Positions 5,340-13,216 of a stretch of DNA of 13,216 bases are shown here, piece after piece. Below the pieces are notes generated by a model that had not been told where the DNA came from, did no database searches, and worked only from the letters and a program-made list of their open reading frames with translations. A program made the translations under genes and the position numbers. How positions within the stretch are numbered: position 1 is the first letter of the stretch; each line of letters begins with the position of its first letter. The DNA is from Desulfobacterales bacterium (lineage in GTDB: Bacteria > Desulfobacterota > DSM-4660 > Desulfatiglandales > Desulfatiglandaceae): assembly GCA_022013615.1 (NCBI GenBank), contig JAKLQB010000049.1, positions 1-13,216 of the forward strand, written 5' to 3'.

Positions 5340-7166
5340 TTATTCCACTGTCACACTTTTTGCCAGGTTTCTTGGTTTATCAATGTCCCTGTTTAGCAAA
5401 CTGGCGCAATAATAGGCTAAAAGTTGGCAGGGTACCACCGCCAAGATCGGGTTCAGAAAATCAAGTGTCTTCGGTATTTCAATCACATCATCCACTATCT
5501 CTCTCAGATCATCATCTCCTTTTGTGGCAATGGCAATTACCGGTCCCTTGCGACTCTTGATCTCCTGGATATTGCTGAACATCTTTTCATACATATCATC
5601 TTTCGGTATGATGGCAACGGTTGGCATCTCAGGATTGATCAGAGCAATTGGACCGTGCTTCATCTCCCCAGCGGGATACCCTTCCGCGTGAATATAGGAA
5701 ACTTCCTTAAGCTTGAGAGCCCCTTCCATGGCAATCGGATAATTGTATTTCCTGCCCAGGAAAAGCCAGTTGCTGCACTTATGGTATTTTTCAGCAATGG
5801 CCTCAATATGGTGGGCCTGGGAAAGAACGTCCTTCATCAGCTCCGGGAGGGCCTGAATTGCCCGTATGGCCTCTACACCTTCAGTGAGAGATAGGTTATG
5901 GTGCCGGCCTAACAAAAGGGCCAATAAAGTCAGTATGGTCAATTGTGAAGTGAAAATCTTCGTTGAAGCCACGCCAATCTCCGGTCCTGCATGGTTATAG
6001 ATCCCTGCCTCTGTTTCCCTGGAAATGGAGCTCCCCACCACGTTAACAATCCCCAGAAGACTCGCCCCCTTCCGCTTGGCCTCCCTTATGGCGGCAAGAG
6101 TGTCGGCTGTCTCCCCTGACTGGCTAAGTGCAACGAGAAAGGTATTTTCTGGAAAATTCAGCTTCCGGTAGCGAAACTCAGAGGCAAGCTCAACCTCCAC
6201 GTCAATCTCGGTCAGCTTCTCAAAGACATACCGTCCCACGGCCCCCGCATAATAAGATGTTCCACAGGCTACAATAACCAGATGACGGCACTCCTTGAGT
6301 CTCTCCCATACCGGCATGATTCCTCCAAGTTTAGGAACACCTTCACCAGGTTCGAGCCTGCCCCTGAATGCATTTTTTATGGTCTCTGGTTGTTCATAGA
6401 TCTCCTTGAGCATAAAATGCGGAAAGCCACTAAGTTCCGCATCTTCTGCCCGCCATTCTACAGTTTCTGTGCTTCTCTCGATGGGTTTCGCCTGGGCCGT
6501 AGAGATGGAAAAACCCTTGGTAGTCAACGTTGCCAGCTCATTCTCTTCCAGGTGAACAACTTTGTTTGTATGTCGCACCATTGCCGATACATCAGAGGCA
6601 GCAAAATGGCCGTCCTCGCCCACGCCGATAATTAAAGGGCTCCCTCTTCTTGCAACTACAACTTCACCAGGAGCATTCCTGTGAATGACTGCTAAACCAA
6701 ATGTTCCTTCCACCTGAGACATGGTTTTTCTCACTGCCTCATTGAGACTGCCGTTGAAATTCAGGCCAATCAAATGCGCCAAGACTTCTGTGTCAGTTTC
6801 CGATCTGAATGTAATCCCCTGCTTTTCCAGTTTTTTCTTAAGGGCAAGGAAATTTTCAATAATGCCATTGTGTATCACGAATACGTTCTCATCCTGGTCC
6901 CGATGGGGATGTGCATTTTCCTCGCTGGGTTCCCCATGCGTGGCCCATCGGGTGTGCGCGATACCAACGGTTCCGTTGATGTCTACGCCATTCAGCTTTC
7001 TCTCCAGCTCTACAATCTTCCCCACTGACCGGTAACATACGATATCATTTCCCTGCTGTATTGCAAGGCCGGCAGAGTCATACCCGCGGTATTCAAGTTG
7101 TTTCAATCCTTCCAAAAGAATCGAGCTGGCCTGTTTCTGGCCCACATAACATACTATGCCACACAT
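5340..7166 (-). CDS. glmS: Glutamine-fructose-6-phosphate aminotransferase (isomerising), GlmS
   Basis: A 608-residue cytosolic enzyme making glucosamine-6-phosphate from fructose-6-phosphate and glutamine, the first step to UDP-GlcNAc for peptidoglycan and lipopolysaccharide. The N-terminal glutaminase domain (2-220) has the catalytic Cys2, HTRWATHG (71-78), HNGIIEN (99-105) and D126. Two SIS sugar-isomerase domains follow, with CGTSYYAG (301-308), SQSGETADT (348-356) and KLKEVSYIHAEG (485-496). The C-terminal signature LAKSVTVE (601-608) carries the conserved lysine 603. Length matches the family (E. coli 609). Residue 6 is Cys in MCGIVCYVG, where Gly is usual. AGGAGA at 7173-7178 fixes the start. 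A palindromic element is inserted ten bases upstream of that site. No glmS ribozyme is seen. Confidence 0.98.
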   Translation of the reverse strand: MCGIVCYVGQKQASSILLEGLKQLEYRGYDSAGLAIQQGNDIVCYRSVGKIVELERKLNGVDINGTVGIAHTRWATHGEPSEENAHPHRDQDENVFVIHNGIIENFLALKKKLEKQGITFRSETDTEVLAHLIGLNFNGSLNEAVRKTMSQVEGTFGLAVIHRNAPGEVVVARRGSPLIIGVGEDGHFAASDVSAMVRHTNKVVHLEENELATLTTKGFSISTAQAKPIERSTETVEWRAEDAELSGFPHFMLKEIYEQPETIKNAFRGRLEPGEGVPKLGGIMPVWERLKECRHLVIVACGTSYYAGAVGRYVFEKLTEIDVEVELASEFRYRKLNFPENTFLVALSQSGETADTLAAIREAKRKGASLLGIVNVVGSSISRETEAGIYNHAGPEIGVASTKIFTSQLTILTLLALLLGRHHNLSLTEGVEAIRAIQALPELMKDVLSQAHHIEAIAEKYHKCSNWLFLGRKYNYPIAMEGALKLKEVSYIHAEGYPAGEMKHGPIALINPEMPTVAIIPKDDMYEKMFSNIQEIKSRKGPVIAIATKGDDDLREIVDDVIEIPKTLDFLNPILAVVPCQLLAYYCASLLNRDIDKPRNLAKSVTVE

Positions 7167-7182
7167 GGATTTTCTCCTAACT

Positions 7183-7336
7183 TAGTTCGTGCCCATCCAT
7201 AAATGGCTATTTTCCGCAATCTCTACGTCAGATTCGGATTTTAATCCTCGAAATACTTCAATGTATTCCTGTGGTTAAAATCCTCATCTTCCTTGACCTT
7301 GCGAAAACTATCTCATTTCTGGATGGACACTAGTTC
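7183..7336. mobile_element. MITE-like palindromic element with 6-bp target duplication
   Basis: Bases 7189-7256 and 7263-7330 are imperfect reverse complements of 68 bases each, about 70% paired by hand count with one compensated shift. They surround the 6-base centre TTCAAT. The outer ends match best: GTGCCCATCC against GTGTCCATCC, then AAATG. The same hexamer TAGTTC immediately abuts both ends (7183-7188 and 7331-7336) and does not continue the palindrome, as expected of a target-site duplication. There is no coding capacity. It lies in the glmS leader, so the glmS mRNA would carry a long hairpin just before its ribosome binding site if transcription starts upstream. Confidence 0.7.
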
Positions 7337-7462
7337 ACTTCGTTTAAAATTATCCGTACTTTGTTTTGACTTCCGTCCCTGCGAGCGGATCCCTAATTTA
7401 GAATGTTTGAATACTGGCAAACTGAGTTTTGAAAAAATGGGAGACTGGTTCATTGGCAAAAT

Positions 7463-8803
7463 TCAGCTTTTTTTAGATGTAAGGTAGTATTTGATAATAT
7501 ATCGGCCAAGATCGCTTGATCTTAAGCCCAATTTTTCTCCGTGAACCGCCAGGACGGCGATACTTATAGCCTTAGTGCCATTCTGGGGCAGAATATAGCC
7601 CGTGAGCCAGTCATACTTGAATTGATCTTTTTTATCATTAATAGTACCTGTTTTTGCCCCGAAATCAACATCTTTGAAGGCCTTTTTGCGCCGCAGCGGT
7701 CTAAAAGACTTCCGGCAGGTCCCGTAAACCACTGTATCTCTCATCAGGACCTTCAGGTCTTCCGCCGTTTTCCAGCTTATGGGAGAAGTAAGCTGGGCCG
7801 TCTTTCTGTGGTAGAGAATCTCGCCGGATTCATTTGAGATTTTTTCAACAAGCCACGGTGCCATCAGGATGCCATTATTGGCCACGATCGATGCTAAAAG
7901 AGCTGCGTGCAGGGGTGAGATCAAGGTCTTTCTGTTGAAGCCCGATGCAATTTCAGCCAGTCCGTAGTCATCATCCGGTATTTGAATGGTGCTCATTGCC
8001 ACAGGAAAATCAAAAGGGATTACTCGATTAAATAAAAACCTATTGGCATACTCGGACATCAAATCCTGACCCAGATCAAATATACCCAATTTCCCGAAAA
8101 CAGAATTTACGGATGAAGCAAATGCCTTTCTAAAGCTTATTTTATTCGTGTACTTGTTTTTGGTTTGTTTTAACTGCTGTTTATAAAGGGTGTGTCTGCG
8201 TCCCTGAAAAAATACAGGTTGATCCGGGGTATATCCTGCTGATTCCAAAGCTGCTGCCGCTGCCACAATCTTGAAAATACTTGCAGCAGGGAAATCCGCT
8301 TTTGTGCAGAGGTTTTGGCCGTTTCCCTCCTTGTCATAGTTAACCATGGCAAGTATCCGGCCGTCGTCCGGCCTTAGAACCACAACAGCGGCCTGTATGG
8401 TCTTGGAACGTCGAAGCAGGCCAAGGATGTAATCTTGAAGCGCCAGGTCAATAGATGATGTTATGTCAAAATGTTCATCACCCTTTTCCACCACAAAATG
8501 ATCCCTAAATTGAGCTGAACCCAGGTTCAGCTCCTTCAGTAAATTAGAGGGATCCTTTTTTGGCGGTTTTTTCAGAGCAGCGCTGGATTGTTTCTTAGTA
8601 TCCTGTGGATTGATGCTGGCCTGGCTCAAATGCCCTATAATCCAGGAACCGAGGCAAAACATAAAGACCAGTAACAGAAGAGAGCCCGCTGAATAAAGGA
8701 CTAATGCAGGGAGATTTTTTTGAAGGTATTTTCTCCGGGCATCGCTTTTAAGACGCTTCTGATAGTCCCGCCAGCCCGAAGGATCATGATGATTAATTAT
8801 CAT
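7463..8803 (-). CDS. Single-pass penicillin-binding transpeptidase, compact class B-like
   Basis: A 446-residue inner-membrane protein with a basic cytoplasmic N-terminus (1-32), one membrane helix (about 33-58), a lysine-rich linker (65-90) and a periplasmic transpeptidase domain (about 113-440) that would cross-link peptidoglycan stem peptides. All three active-site motifs are intact: SxxK as S175-I-F-K178, SxN as S231-V-N233, and KTG as K384-T-G386 (FGAKTGT). It is shorter than PBP2 or FtsI (about 570-650 residues) and has only some 55 residues between the membrane helix and the catalytic fold, so the N-terminal pedestal domain is absent. It begins 28 bases after serS in the same direction and is probably co-transcribed. 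The ribosome binding site is weak, GGAG being some 20 bases upstream. A D,D-carboxypeptidase-like role is possible. Confidence 0.88.
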   Translation of the reverse strand: MIINHHDPSGWRDYQKRLKSDARRKYLQKNLPALVLYSAGSLLLLVFMFCLGSWIIGHLSQASINPQDTKKQSSAALKKPPKKDPSNLLKELNLGSAQFRDHFVVEKGDEHFDITSSIDLALQDYILGLLRRSKTIQAAVVVLRPDDGRILAMVNYDKEGNGQNLCTKADFPAASIFKIVAAAAALESAGYTPDQPVFFQGRRHTLYKQQLKQTKNKYTNKISFRKAFASSVNSVFGKLGIFDLGQDLMSEYANRFLFNRVIPFDFPVAMSTIQIPDDDYGLAEIASGFNRKTLISPLHAALLASIVANNGILMAPWLVEKISNESGEILYHRKTAQLTSPISWKTAEDLKVLMRDTVVYGTCRKSFRPLRRKKAFKDVDFGAKTGTINDKKDQFKYDWLTGYILPQNGTKAISIAVLAVHGEKLGLRSSDLGRYIIKYYLTSKKS

Positions 8804-8831
8804 TTTATGCTAATGGAAACGCTCCGTAATT

Positions 8832-10106
8832 TTATAAATATATAGAATCTATCCGGCCCATATAAGCTCTTAGCGCGTCGGGGATAGTCACGCTGCCGTC
8901 TGCCTGCTGATAGTTTTCAATGATGGCCACCAGAGTCCTTCCTACGGCAAGGCCGGAACCATTTAAAGTGTGGACCAACTCGGTCCCGCTGCCCCCCTTC
9001 CTTTTGAACCGTATCCCTGCCCGTCTGGCCTGAAAGTCGACAAAGTTACTGCAGGATGAGATCTCCCTGTAAAGATTTTGACCTGGAAGCCATACCTCCA
9101 GGTCATATGTCTTTGCCGCAGAAAAGCCAAGGTCGCCGGTGCAGAGGGAAACCACACGGTAGGGAAGTTCGAGGCGTTTCAATATCTCTTCAGCATTCAA
9201 GGTCAGTTTTTCCAGTTCATCATATGACTCTTCAGGTCTTGTGAACTTAACCAGTTCCACCTTGTTGAACTGATGCTGTCGAATGAGACCACGGGTATCT
9301 TTGCCATAGGAGCCGGCCTCTGAACGAAAACATGGCGTATAGGCAACATAGTAAATCGGCAATTGTTCTTCAGAAAGGATCTCTTCACGGTGAATGTTGG
9401 TAACAGGGACCTCAGCCGTGGGGATAAGGTAATAGTCCCAGCCCTCGATTTTAAAAAGGTCTTCTTTGAATTTGGGGAGCTGGCCCGTGCCTGTCATGGA
9501 GGCGGAATTCACCATAAAGGGAGGGAGGACTTCTATGTATCCGTGCTCTTCTGTGTGTATATCCAGCATGAAGTTGATAAGGGTCCTTTCCAGTTTGGCT
9601 CCAAGCCCCCGGTAGAGTGCGAACCTGGCACCGGCGATTTTAGCGGCACTGGCAAAATCCAGAATTCCCAGACGTTCGCCGATTTCCCAGTGACTGAGAG
9701 GTTCAAAATCCATTTCCCGGATCTTTCCCCACTCGCGGATTACCGGATTATCCTTTTCATCTTTTCCAATGGCAACCGATTCGTGGGGTATGTTCGGTAT
9801 GACCATGAGCAGTTCGTTCAATTCATCAACGAATCCAGAAAGGTCCTTTTCTTTATCCTTGATATTCGAAGAAACCTGTTTCATCTCTTTGATGACCGCA
9901 GAGGCATCGTCACCTCTCTTTTTCATGGCAGCGATCTCTTCGCTTACCTGGTTGCGCCGGTGCCGCATTTCCTCAAGCACTGTCAGCCTGTTTCTTCGTT
10001 CCTCATCCAACCTTTCGAATTGAGAAAGATCAAGGTCATATTCCCTGTTTTTTACCATCTCCTTAATGGTGTTTAGATTTGTTCTTGCAAATTTGAGATC
10101 CAGCAT
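8832..10106 (-). CDS. serS: Seryl-tRNA synthetase
   Basis: A 424-residue class II aminoacyl-tRNA synthetase charging tRNA-Ser (and tRNA-Sec where present). Residues about 30-105 form the antiparallel coiled-coil arm that grips the long variable arm of tRNA-Ser. The catalytic domain shows the serine-binding TAE (230-232), motif 2 from [14 protein letters not shown] (260-273) and motif 3 [18 protein letters not shown] (383-400). Length and all signatures are typical. AAGGAG (complement of 10113-10118) sits correctly before the ATG at 10106. It heads a minus-strand unit with the transpeptidase gene and diverges from resB. Confidence 0.98.
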   Translation of the reverse strand: MLDLKFARTNLNTIKEMVKNREYDLDLSQFERLDEERRNRLTVLEEMRHRRNQVSEEIAAMKKRGDDASAVIKEMKQVSSNIKDKEKDLSGFVDELNELLMVIPNIPHESVAIGKDEKDNPVIREWGKIREMDFEPLSHWEIGERLGILDFASAAKIAGARFALYRGLGAKLERTLINFMLDIHTEEHGYIEVLPPFMVNSASMTGTGQLPKFKEDLFKIEGWDYYLIPTAEVPVTNIHREEILSEEQLPIYYVAYTPCFRSEAGSYGKDTRGLIRQHQFNKVELVKFTRPEESYDELEKLTLNAEEILKRLELPYRVVSLCTGDLGFSAAKTYDLEVWLPGQNLYREISSCSNFVDFQARRAGIRFKRKGGSGTELVHTLNGSGLAVGRTLVAIIENYQQADGSVTIPDALRAYMGRIDSIYL

Positions 10107-10163
10107 TAAATTCTCCTTTAAGGGTTTGGTTCAAAATCCGCACCCCATAATCAGGTTGTCCTG

Positions 10164-10194
10164 TATATTGTTCATATTTATTTCAGAATGTCAA
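10164..10194 (-). promoter_or_regulatory. Candidate serS promoter
   Basis: A perfect -35 hexamer, TTGACA, lies at 10194-10189 on the minus strand. An AT-rich stretch (AATATA or CAATAT) follows at 18-19 bases in place of a consensus -10. Initiation near 10157 would give a leader of about 50 bases. The -10 is weak, so the call is tentative. Confidence 0.35.
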
Positions 10195-10295
10195 TATATT
10201 GTGTTCTGCTGCAATGAAATATTTTGAGTTTACAGCTTACCTTGAACCATGTTATGCAGGCTTTCTGAAAAGCTACAACCTGTGCAATGAACTTA

Positions 10296-10308
10296 GGGGC
10301 TTCGCCCC
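10296..10308. other. GC hairpin in the resB leader region
   Basis: GGGGC, TTC loop, GCCCC forms a 5-bp stem 34 bases before the resB ATG. No T run follows on either strand, so it is not a terminator by sequence. It resembles the other short GC hairpins in the window but lacks their TGCCTG flank. Its role is unknown. Confidence 0.4.
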
Positions 10309-10341
10309 AATTCCGATACGTTTAATTATCGAAAAACTGTA

Positions 10342-11757
10342 ATGGCAAAACCTACCTCAAAAACAAACTCCGCCTGGCGTTTCTTCAGCTCGGTCAAGCT
10401 TACCATCGTGCTCCTGATCATCCTGGCAATCGCATCTATTCTGGGCACAGTCATTCCACAAATGCCCCAGCGGGAAAGCGTGGAGTTTGCAAGGGGTTTG
10501 AGCCCTGGCATGTTTAGATTGTTTAGTTTTATAAATCTCTTCGACATGTACCATTCCCTCTGGTTCAGGTTGCTCATCGGTTGCCTCGCTCTGAACCTCA
10601 TCATCTGTTCTATGGATCGATTCCAGGCCACATTGAAACGATTTCGTGCCCGGCCAGGCGCGGACAGGAGCAAACCATTTCAAAACCTCCCTTTGAAGCA
10701 GACGTTTCTTGCTGACGGGAATGTGGAAGACACAGCAACCCAGGTAGCGCAGTTTATAAAAGATCGTTATAAAAAAATCCAAAGGAAACATGCAGGAGAT
10801 AGATATTACTTTTTAGGTGAAAAAGGAAAATATTCTCGCTTTGGCGTCTACCTCGTCCACTTGAGCGTCCTCACTATCCTGATTGGCGGGCTGATGGGGT
10901 CTTTTTTCGGCTTTGACGGTTATATCAATATTGTCGAGGGACAACAGATAGATGCAATCGAGTTAAGGAAACGGGCGACACCATTGAAGCTGGATTTTGA
11001 GGTGCGTTGTGACAAATTTACCGTGGATTTCTATGAAAACGGTGCTCCCAGGGAATACCGATCTGAGCTTAGCTTTTTTGTAAATGGAAAAGAGGTGAAA
11101 AAGGGAAACCTGCTGGTCAACCATCCAATTAAATTCAGGGGCATAACCTTTTATCAATCGAGCTACGGCAAAATCCCGGGGAATAACGTTCGCCTTAAGA
11201 TAGTCCGGCATGCGAGCGAGCATGAATTTATAGGCATGGAGGTCAAACAGGGGAACTCCTTTCCTTTGCCCGGCAATGAAGGCCAGTTTCAGGTGCTCAA
11301 TGTGGATGCGAATCTCAGAGGAATGATGGGCCCGGCTGCCCTGATCTCGATCCGACCTGAGCAGGGAGAGGAGACTCGCTTCTGGGTATTTCAGAACTGG
11401 GAAACGCTTCAAAACCGATTTCCAAAACAAATGCTCCAGTCTCCAATGCTGAATCCTTCTGCCTTCAAGCCTTATACTTTTTATCTGGAAGGCCTGGAAA
11501 GCAAATTCTACACAGGGCTACAGGTAAACAGGGACCCCGGGGTATCTATTGTTTGGATCGGCTGTTTCCTCATGATTGGCGGGTTTTTTGTCACCTTTTT
11601 CATGTCTCATAGACGGATCTGGGTCCGGGTATCCAGTGCAAAGCAGGGTAGCACTATCAGCATTGCAGGAACCTCCAACAAGAACCCGGTGGGCCTTCAA
11701 AGGGAACTGGCACACCTTGTAATAAATCTCAATGATTACTTGATTAAAAGGAAGTAA
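10342..11757 (+). CDS. resB: ResB, cytochrome c biogenesis (System II) component
   Basis: A 471-residue inner-membrane protein that, with CcsB, carries heme to the periplasm and attaches it to CXXCH motifs of apocytochromes c. Membrane segments are at about 19-39 (LTIVLLIILAIASILGTVIP), 72-90 and 168-190. A large periplasmic domain (about 191-395) follows, then a last helix at about 400-425 (VSIVWIGCFLMIGGFFV). H173 in the third helix (YLVHLSVLT) is the position expected for the conserved heme-pathway histidine. The basic C-terminal tail is cytoplasmic. ATG at 10342 is chosen because the first helix starts at the usual distance, though no clear ribosome binding site is present. The ccsB gene starts six bases after the stop. 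CcdA and a thioredoxin-like partner are not in the window. Confidence 0.93.
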   Translation: MAKPTSKTNSAWRFFSSVKLTIVLLIILAIASILGTVIPQMPQRESVEFARGLSPGMFRLFSFINLFDMYHSLWFRLLIGCLALNLIICSMDRFQATLKRFRARPGADRSKPFQNLPLKQTFLADGNVEDTATQVAQFIKDRYKKIQRKHAGDRYYFLGEKGKYSRFGVYLVHLSVLTILIGGLMGSFFGFDGYINIVEGQQIDAIELRKRATPLKLDFEVRCDKFTVDFYENGAPREYRSELSFFVNGKEVKKGNLLVNHPIKFRGITFYQSSYGKIPGNNVRLKIVRHASEHEFIGMEVKQGNSFPLPGNEGQFQVLNVDANLRGMMGPAALISIRPEQGEETRFWVFQNWETLQNRFPKQMLQSPMLNPSAFKPYTFYLEGLESKFYTGLQVNRDPGVSIVWIGCFLMIGGFFVTFFMSHRRIWVRVSSAKQGSTISIAGTSNKNPVGLQRELAHLVINLNDYLIKRK

Positions 11758-11763
11758 CTCATT

Positions 11764-12606
11764 ATGATTAATACTATTATCCTTAGCTATATCACCTTTG
11801 TGTATTTTGGCGCCTTTATGCTCTACCTCCTTATGATGGTCATGGGAAGGGCCACTTTCGGAAGGCTTGCATCACTTGTATCTGTGGTGGGACTGGGAGC
11901 CCAGTCCCTGGCAATTATCCTCAGGTGGGCGGAATCCTACCAGTTGGGAATCGGTCACGCGCCTTTTTCAAACCTCTATGAATCCCTCATTTTCTTTTCA
12001 TGGACCATCACCCTTCTATATCTCATTGTGGAATGGCGTACAAAAAACAGAACCCTCGGGGCTTTTGTCCTGCCGCTTGCATTCCTGGCAATGGCTTATG
12101 CCTCTTTCTCTCCCAACATCGCGAGCCGCATCCAGCCCTTGATCCCTGCCCTGAAGAGCAACTGGTTGATAACCCATGTCATCACCTGTTTCTTTGCATA
12201 CGCTGCATTCGGGATCTCTTTTGGGTTGAGTTTAATGTACTTCTTAAAGCGATTGGACAATGACAAAAAAAACAGCACATTCCTGAAACTCATCCCACGG
12301 AAGGGAATCCTTGATGATCTCAATTATCAGATGGTTGCCATAGGGTTCCTTATGTTGACCCTTGGCATAATCACAGGGTCTGTCTGGGCTTACTCTGCCT
12401 GGGGAAGATACTGGGGCTGGGACCCTAAAGAGACCTGGTCTTTGATCACCTGGTTCATCTATGCTGCTGTGCTGCATTCACGCATGGTTAGAGGCTGGAC
12501 CGGGAAAAAAATTGCAATCATGTCTATCATCGGTTTTTTTTGCGTCCTAATCACATATTTTGGAGTCAACTACCTGGCTGGCCTCCATAGTTATGCAACG
12601 TCATAG
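11764..12606 (+). CDS. ccsB: CcsB/CcsA (ResC) cytochrome c synthetase, WWD-domain protein
   Basis: A 280-residue polytopic membrane protein of the heme-handling family, with about eight helices. The tryptophan-rich WWD signature is complete: WGRYWGWDPKETW at 213-225. Histidines expected to bind heme are H138 (WLITHV), H238 (AAVLHSR) and H275 (GLHSY), and H65 lies in GHAPFSNLYES, another conserved block. It is the partner of ResB. An SD-like AGGAAG at the end of resB lies just before its ATG, and the two genes are six bases apart, so they are translated from one message. Its 3' end overlaps the start of the nucleotidyltransferase gene by 14 bases. Naming varies: ccsA in plastids and some bacteria, resC in Bacillus. 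Confidence 0.95.
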   Translation: MINTIILSYITFVYFGAFMLYLLMMVMGRATFGRLASLVSVVGLGAQSLAIILRWAESYQLGIGHAPFSNLYESLIFFSWTITLLYLIVEWRTKNRTLGAFVLPLAFLAMAYASFSPNIASRIQPLIPALKSNWLITHVITCFFAYAAFGISFGLSLMYFLKRLDNDKKNSTFLKLIPRKGILDDLNYQMVAIGFLMLTLGIITGSVWAYSAWGRYWGWDPKETWSLITWFIYAAVLHSRMVRGWTGKKIAIMSIIGFFCVLITYFGVNYLAGLHSYATS

Positions 12607-13216
12607 GAATGCTGTAACAAACATAATCACACCATCCATACCCACGTTCGTCGCCTTTATATTCGAAAGGCTTAAAGATGCTGGTCATCAGGCCTTTATT
12701 GTGGGTGGTGCGGTAAGAAATATCTTCCTCCAACTGCCCATTGTCGACTGGGACATTTCAACCTCTGCACAACCCAAAGAAATAAAGACAATATTTCATG
12801 ACATAAGATTTTTCGCCCTCAAACATGACACTGTGACACTCGTGCGTTCAGGGCGGCATTTCGAGGTGACTACTTTCAGGGGCCAAGACAACTGCCTTGA
12901 GGATGATTTGGCTCACCGTGATTTTACAATTAATGCCATGGCCCTTGATCCGGAGAGAATCGAGACCCTTGATCCGTTTGGGGGGAGGATGGATATCCGA
13001 GAGAAACTGATCAGGGCAGTCGGGGACCCGCAAATACGGTTTCAGGAGGACCCTCTTCGTCTTTTGCGGGCAGTGCGGCTTGCAACCGAGTTAGGGTTTC
13101 TAATAGAGGCAAAGACGCTGGAAACCCTTACCTGTTTGGCTCCCTTATTACATAAAGTGGCACCGGAGCGGATCAGGGAAGAGCTAATAAAGGTTTTGAT
13201 GAGTCCCAAACCATCC
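12593..13216 (+). CDS. cca: tRNA nucleotidyltransferase (CCA-adding or A-adding), 3' end cut by window
   Basis: The first 208 residues of a class II nucleotidyltransferase that would add or repair the 3' CCA of tRNAs. The reading frame is open to the window end. Signatures in order: GGAVRN (38-43), the catalytic DxD as D52-W-D54 in VDWDIST, FEVTTFRG (90-97), HRDFTINAMAL (108-118) and EDPLRLLRAVR (152-162). The C-terminal anticodon-like domains lie outside. D79 stands in LKHDTVT where a Gly is usual. A CCA-, A- or C-adding enzyme, or poly(A) polymerase, cannot be distinguished without the rest. The ATG at 12593 overlaps ccsB by 14 bases in another frame with only a weak ribosome binding site, suggesting coupled translation. 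There is no other ATG close by in frame. Confidence 0.92.
   Translation, partial: MQRHRNAVTNIITPSIPTFVAFIFERLKDAGHQAFIVGGAVRNIFLQLPIVDWDISTSAQPKEIKTIFHDIRFFALKHDTVTLVRSGRHFEVTTFRGQDNCLEDDLAHRDFTINAMALDPERIETLDPFGGRMDIREKLIRAVGDPQIRFQEDPLRLLRAVRLATELGFLIEAKTLETLTCLAPLLHKVAPERIREELIKVLMSPKPS

Noticed and set aside
7167..7336. A glmS ribozyme or riboswitch in the glmS leader
   Set aside because: The leader is an imperfect palindrome flanked by a direct hexamer repeat. I see no glmS ribozyme core, which is mainly found in Gram-positive bacteria.
9363..10076. A 237-residue open frame antisense to serS
   Set aside because: It lies entirely within the well-supported serS gene on the other strand and has no family signature. 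It is a mirror of that gene's codon use.
10295..10315. Intrinsic terminator before resB
   Set aside because: The GGGGC/GCCCC hairpin is only 5 bp and is followed by mixed sequence with no T run on either strand. No gene upstream on the plus strand would need it.
1..13216. CRISPR array, tRNA or rRNA genes
   Set aside because: Reading the intergenic stretches I saw no regularly spaced short repeats, no cloverleaf-like segment with a TTCGA-type T-loop, and no rRNA-like sequence. A tRNAscan or Infernal run would confirm this.

Overview
The window looks like chromosomal DNA of an anaerobic Gram-negative bacterium, most plausibly a Desulfobacterota (deltaproteobacterial) lineage. The basis is a System II cytochrome c maturation pair (ResB plus CcsB), a SlyD-type prolyl isomerase with a cysteine-rich tail, moderate GC, and small intergenic palindromes and ACCGCAGAGACGC-type repeats of a kind I associate with that group. 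This is inference; no rRNA or other phylogenetic marker is present. Most content is housekeeping.

Layout. From about 10.1 kb down to the left edge all genes lie on the minus strand. In transcription order they are serS, a compact single-membrane-segment penicillin-binding transpeptidase, glmS, a PlsC-like acyltransferase, an M20 metallopeptidase, slyD, an alpha/beta-hydrolase-class III cyclase fusion, and the first codons of a gene running off the left edge. From 10.3 kb to the right edge the plus strand carries resB, ccsB and a tRNA nucleotidyltransferase (cca-like) truncated by the window end. serS and resB diverge from a 235-bp intergenic region.

Functional themes. GlmS and the transpeptidase both serve peptidoglycan synthesis, and the acyltransferase serves phospholipid synthesis. 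SerS and the nucleotidyltransferase serve translation. ResB and CcsB form the heme-delivery and cytochrome c ligation complex. The left 2.6 kb differs: it is AT-rich, about half non-coding, and holds the only signalling-type gene, the hydrolase-cyclase.

Three signals stand out beyond gene content. (1) The hydrolase-cyclase gene is bracketed by two diverged direct repeats of about 121 bp, at 268-388 and 2072-2192. They align without gaps and are about 70% identical over their best 87 bp. (2) A 142-bp imperfect palindrome, 7189-7330, sits just upstream of the glmS ribosome binding site and is flanked on both sides by the same 6-bp word TAGTTC, as expected of a MITE-like insertion with a target-site duplication. 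(3) The cyclase domain keeps both metal-binding aspartates but lacks the usual lysine/aspartate substrate-selecting pair and the transition-state asparagine. Smaller items include an intrinsic terminator just downstream of a predicted slyD promoter, two families of short intergenic repeats in the acyltransferase/peptidase region, and a 14-nt overlap of ccsB with the nucleotidyltransferase. I did not find a CRISPR array, tRNA, rRNA, integrase or complete insertion sequence.
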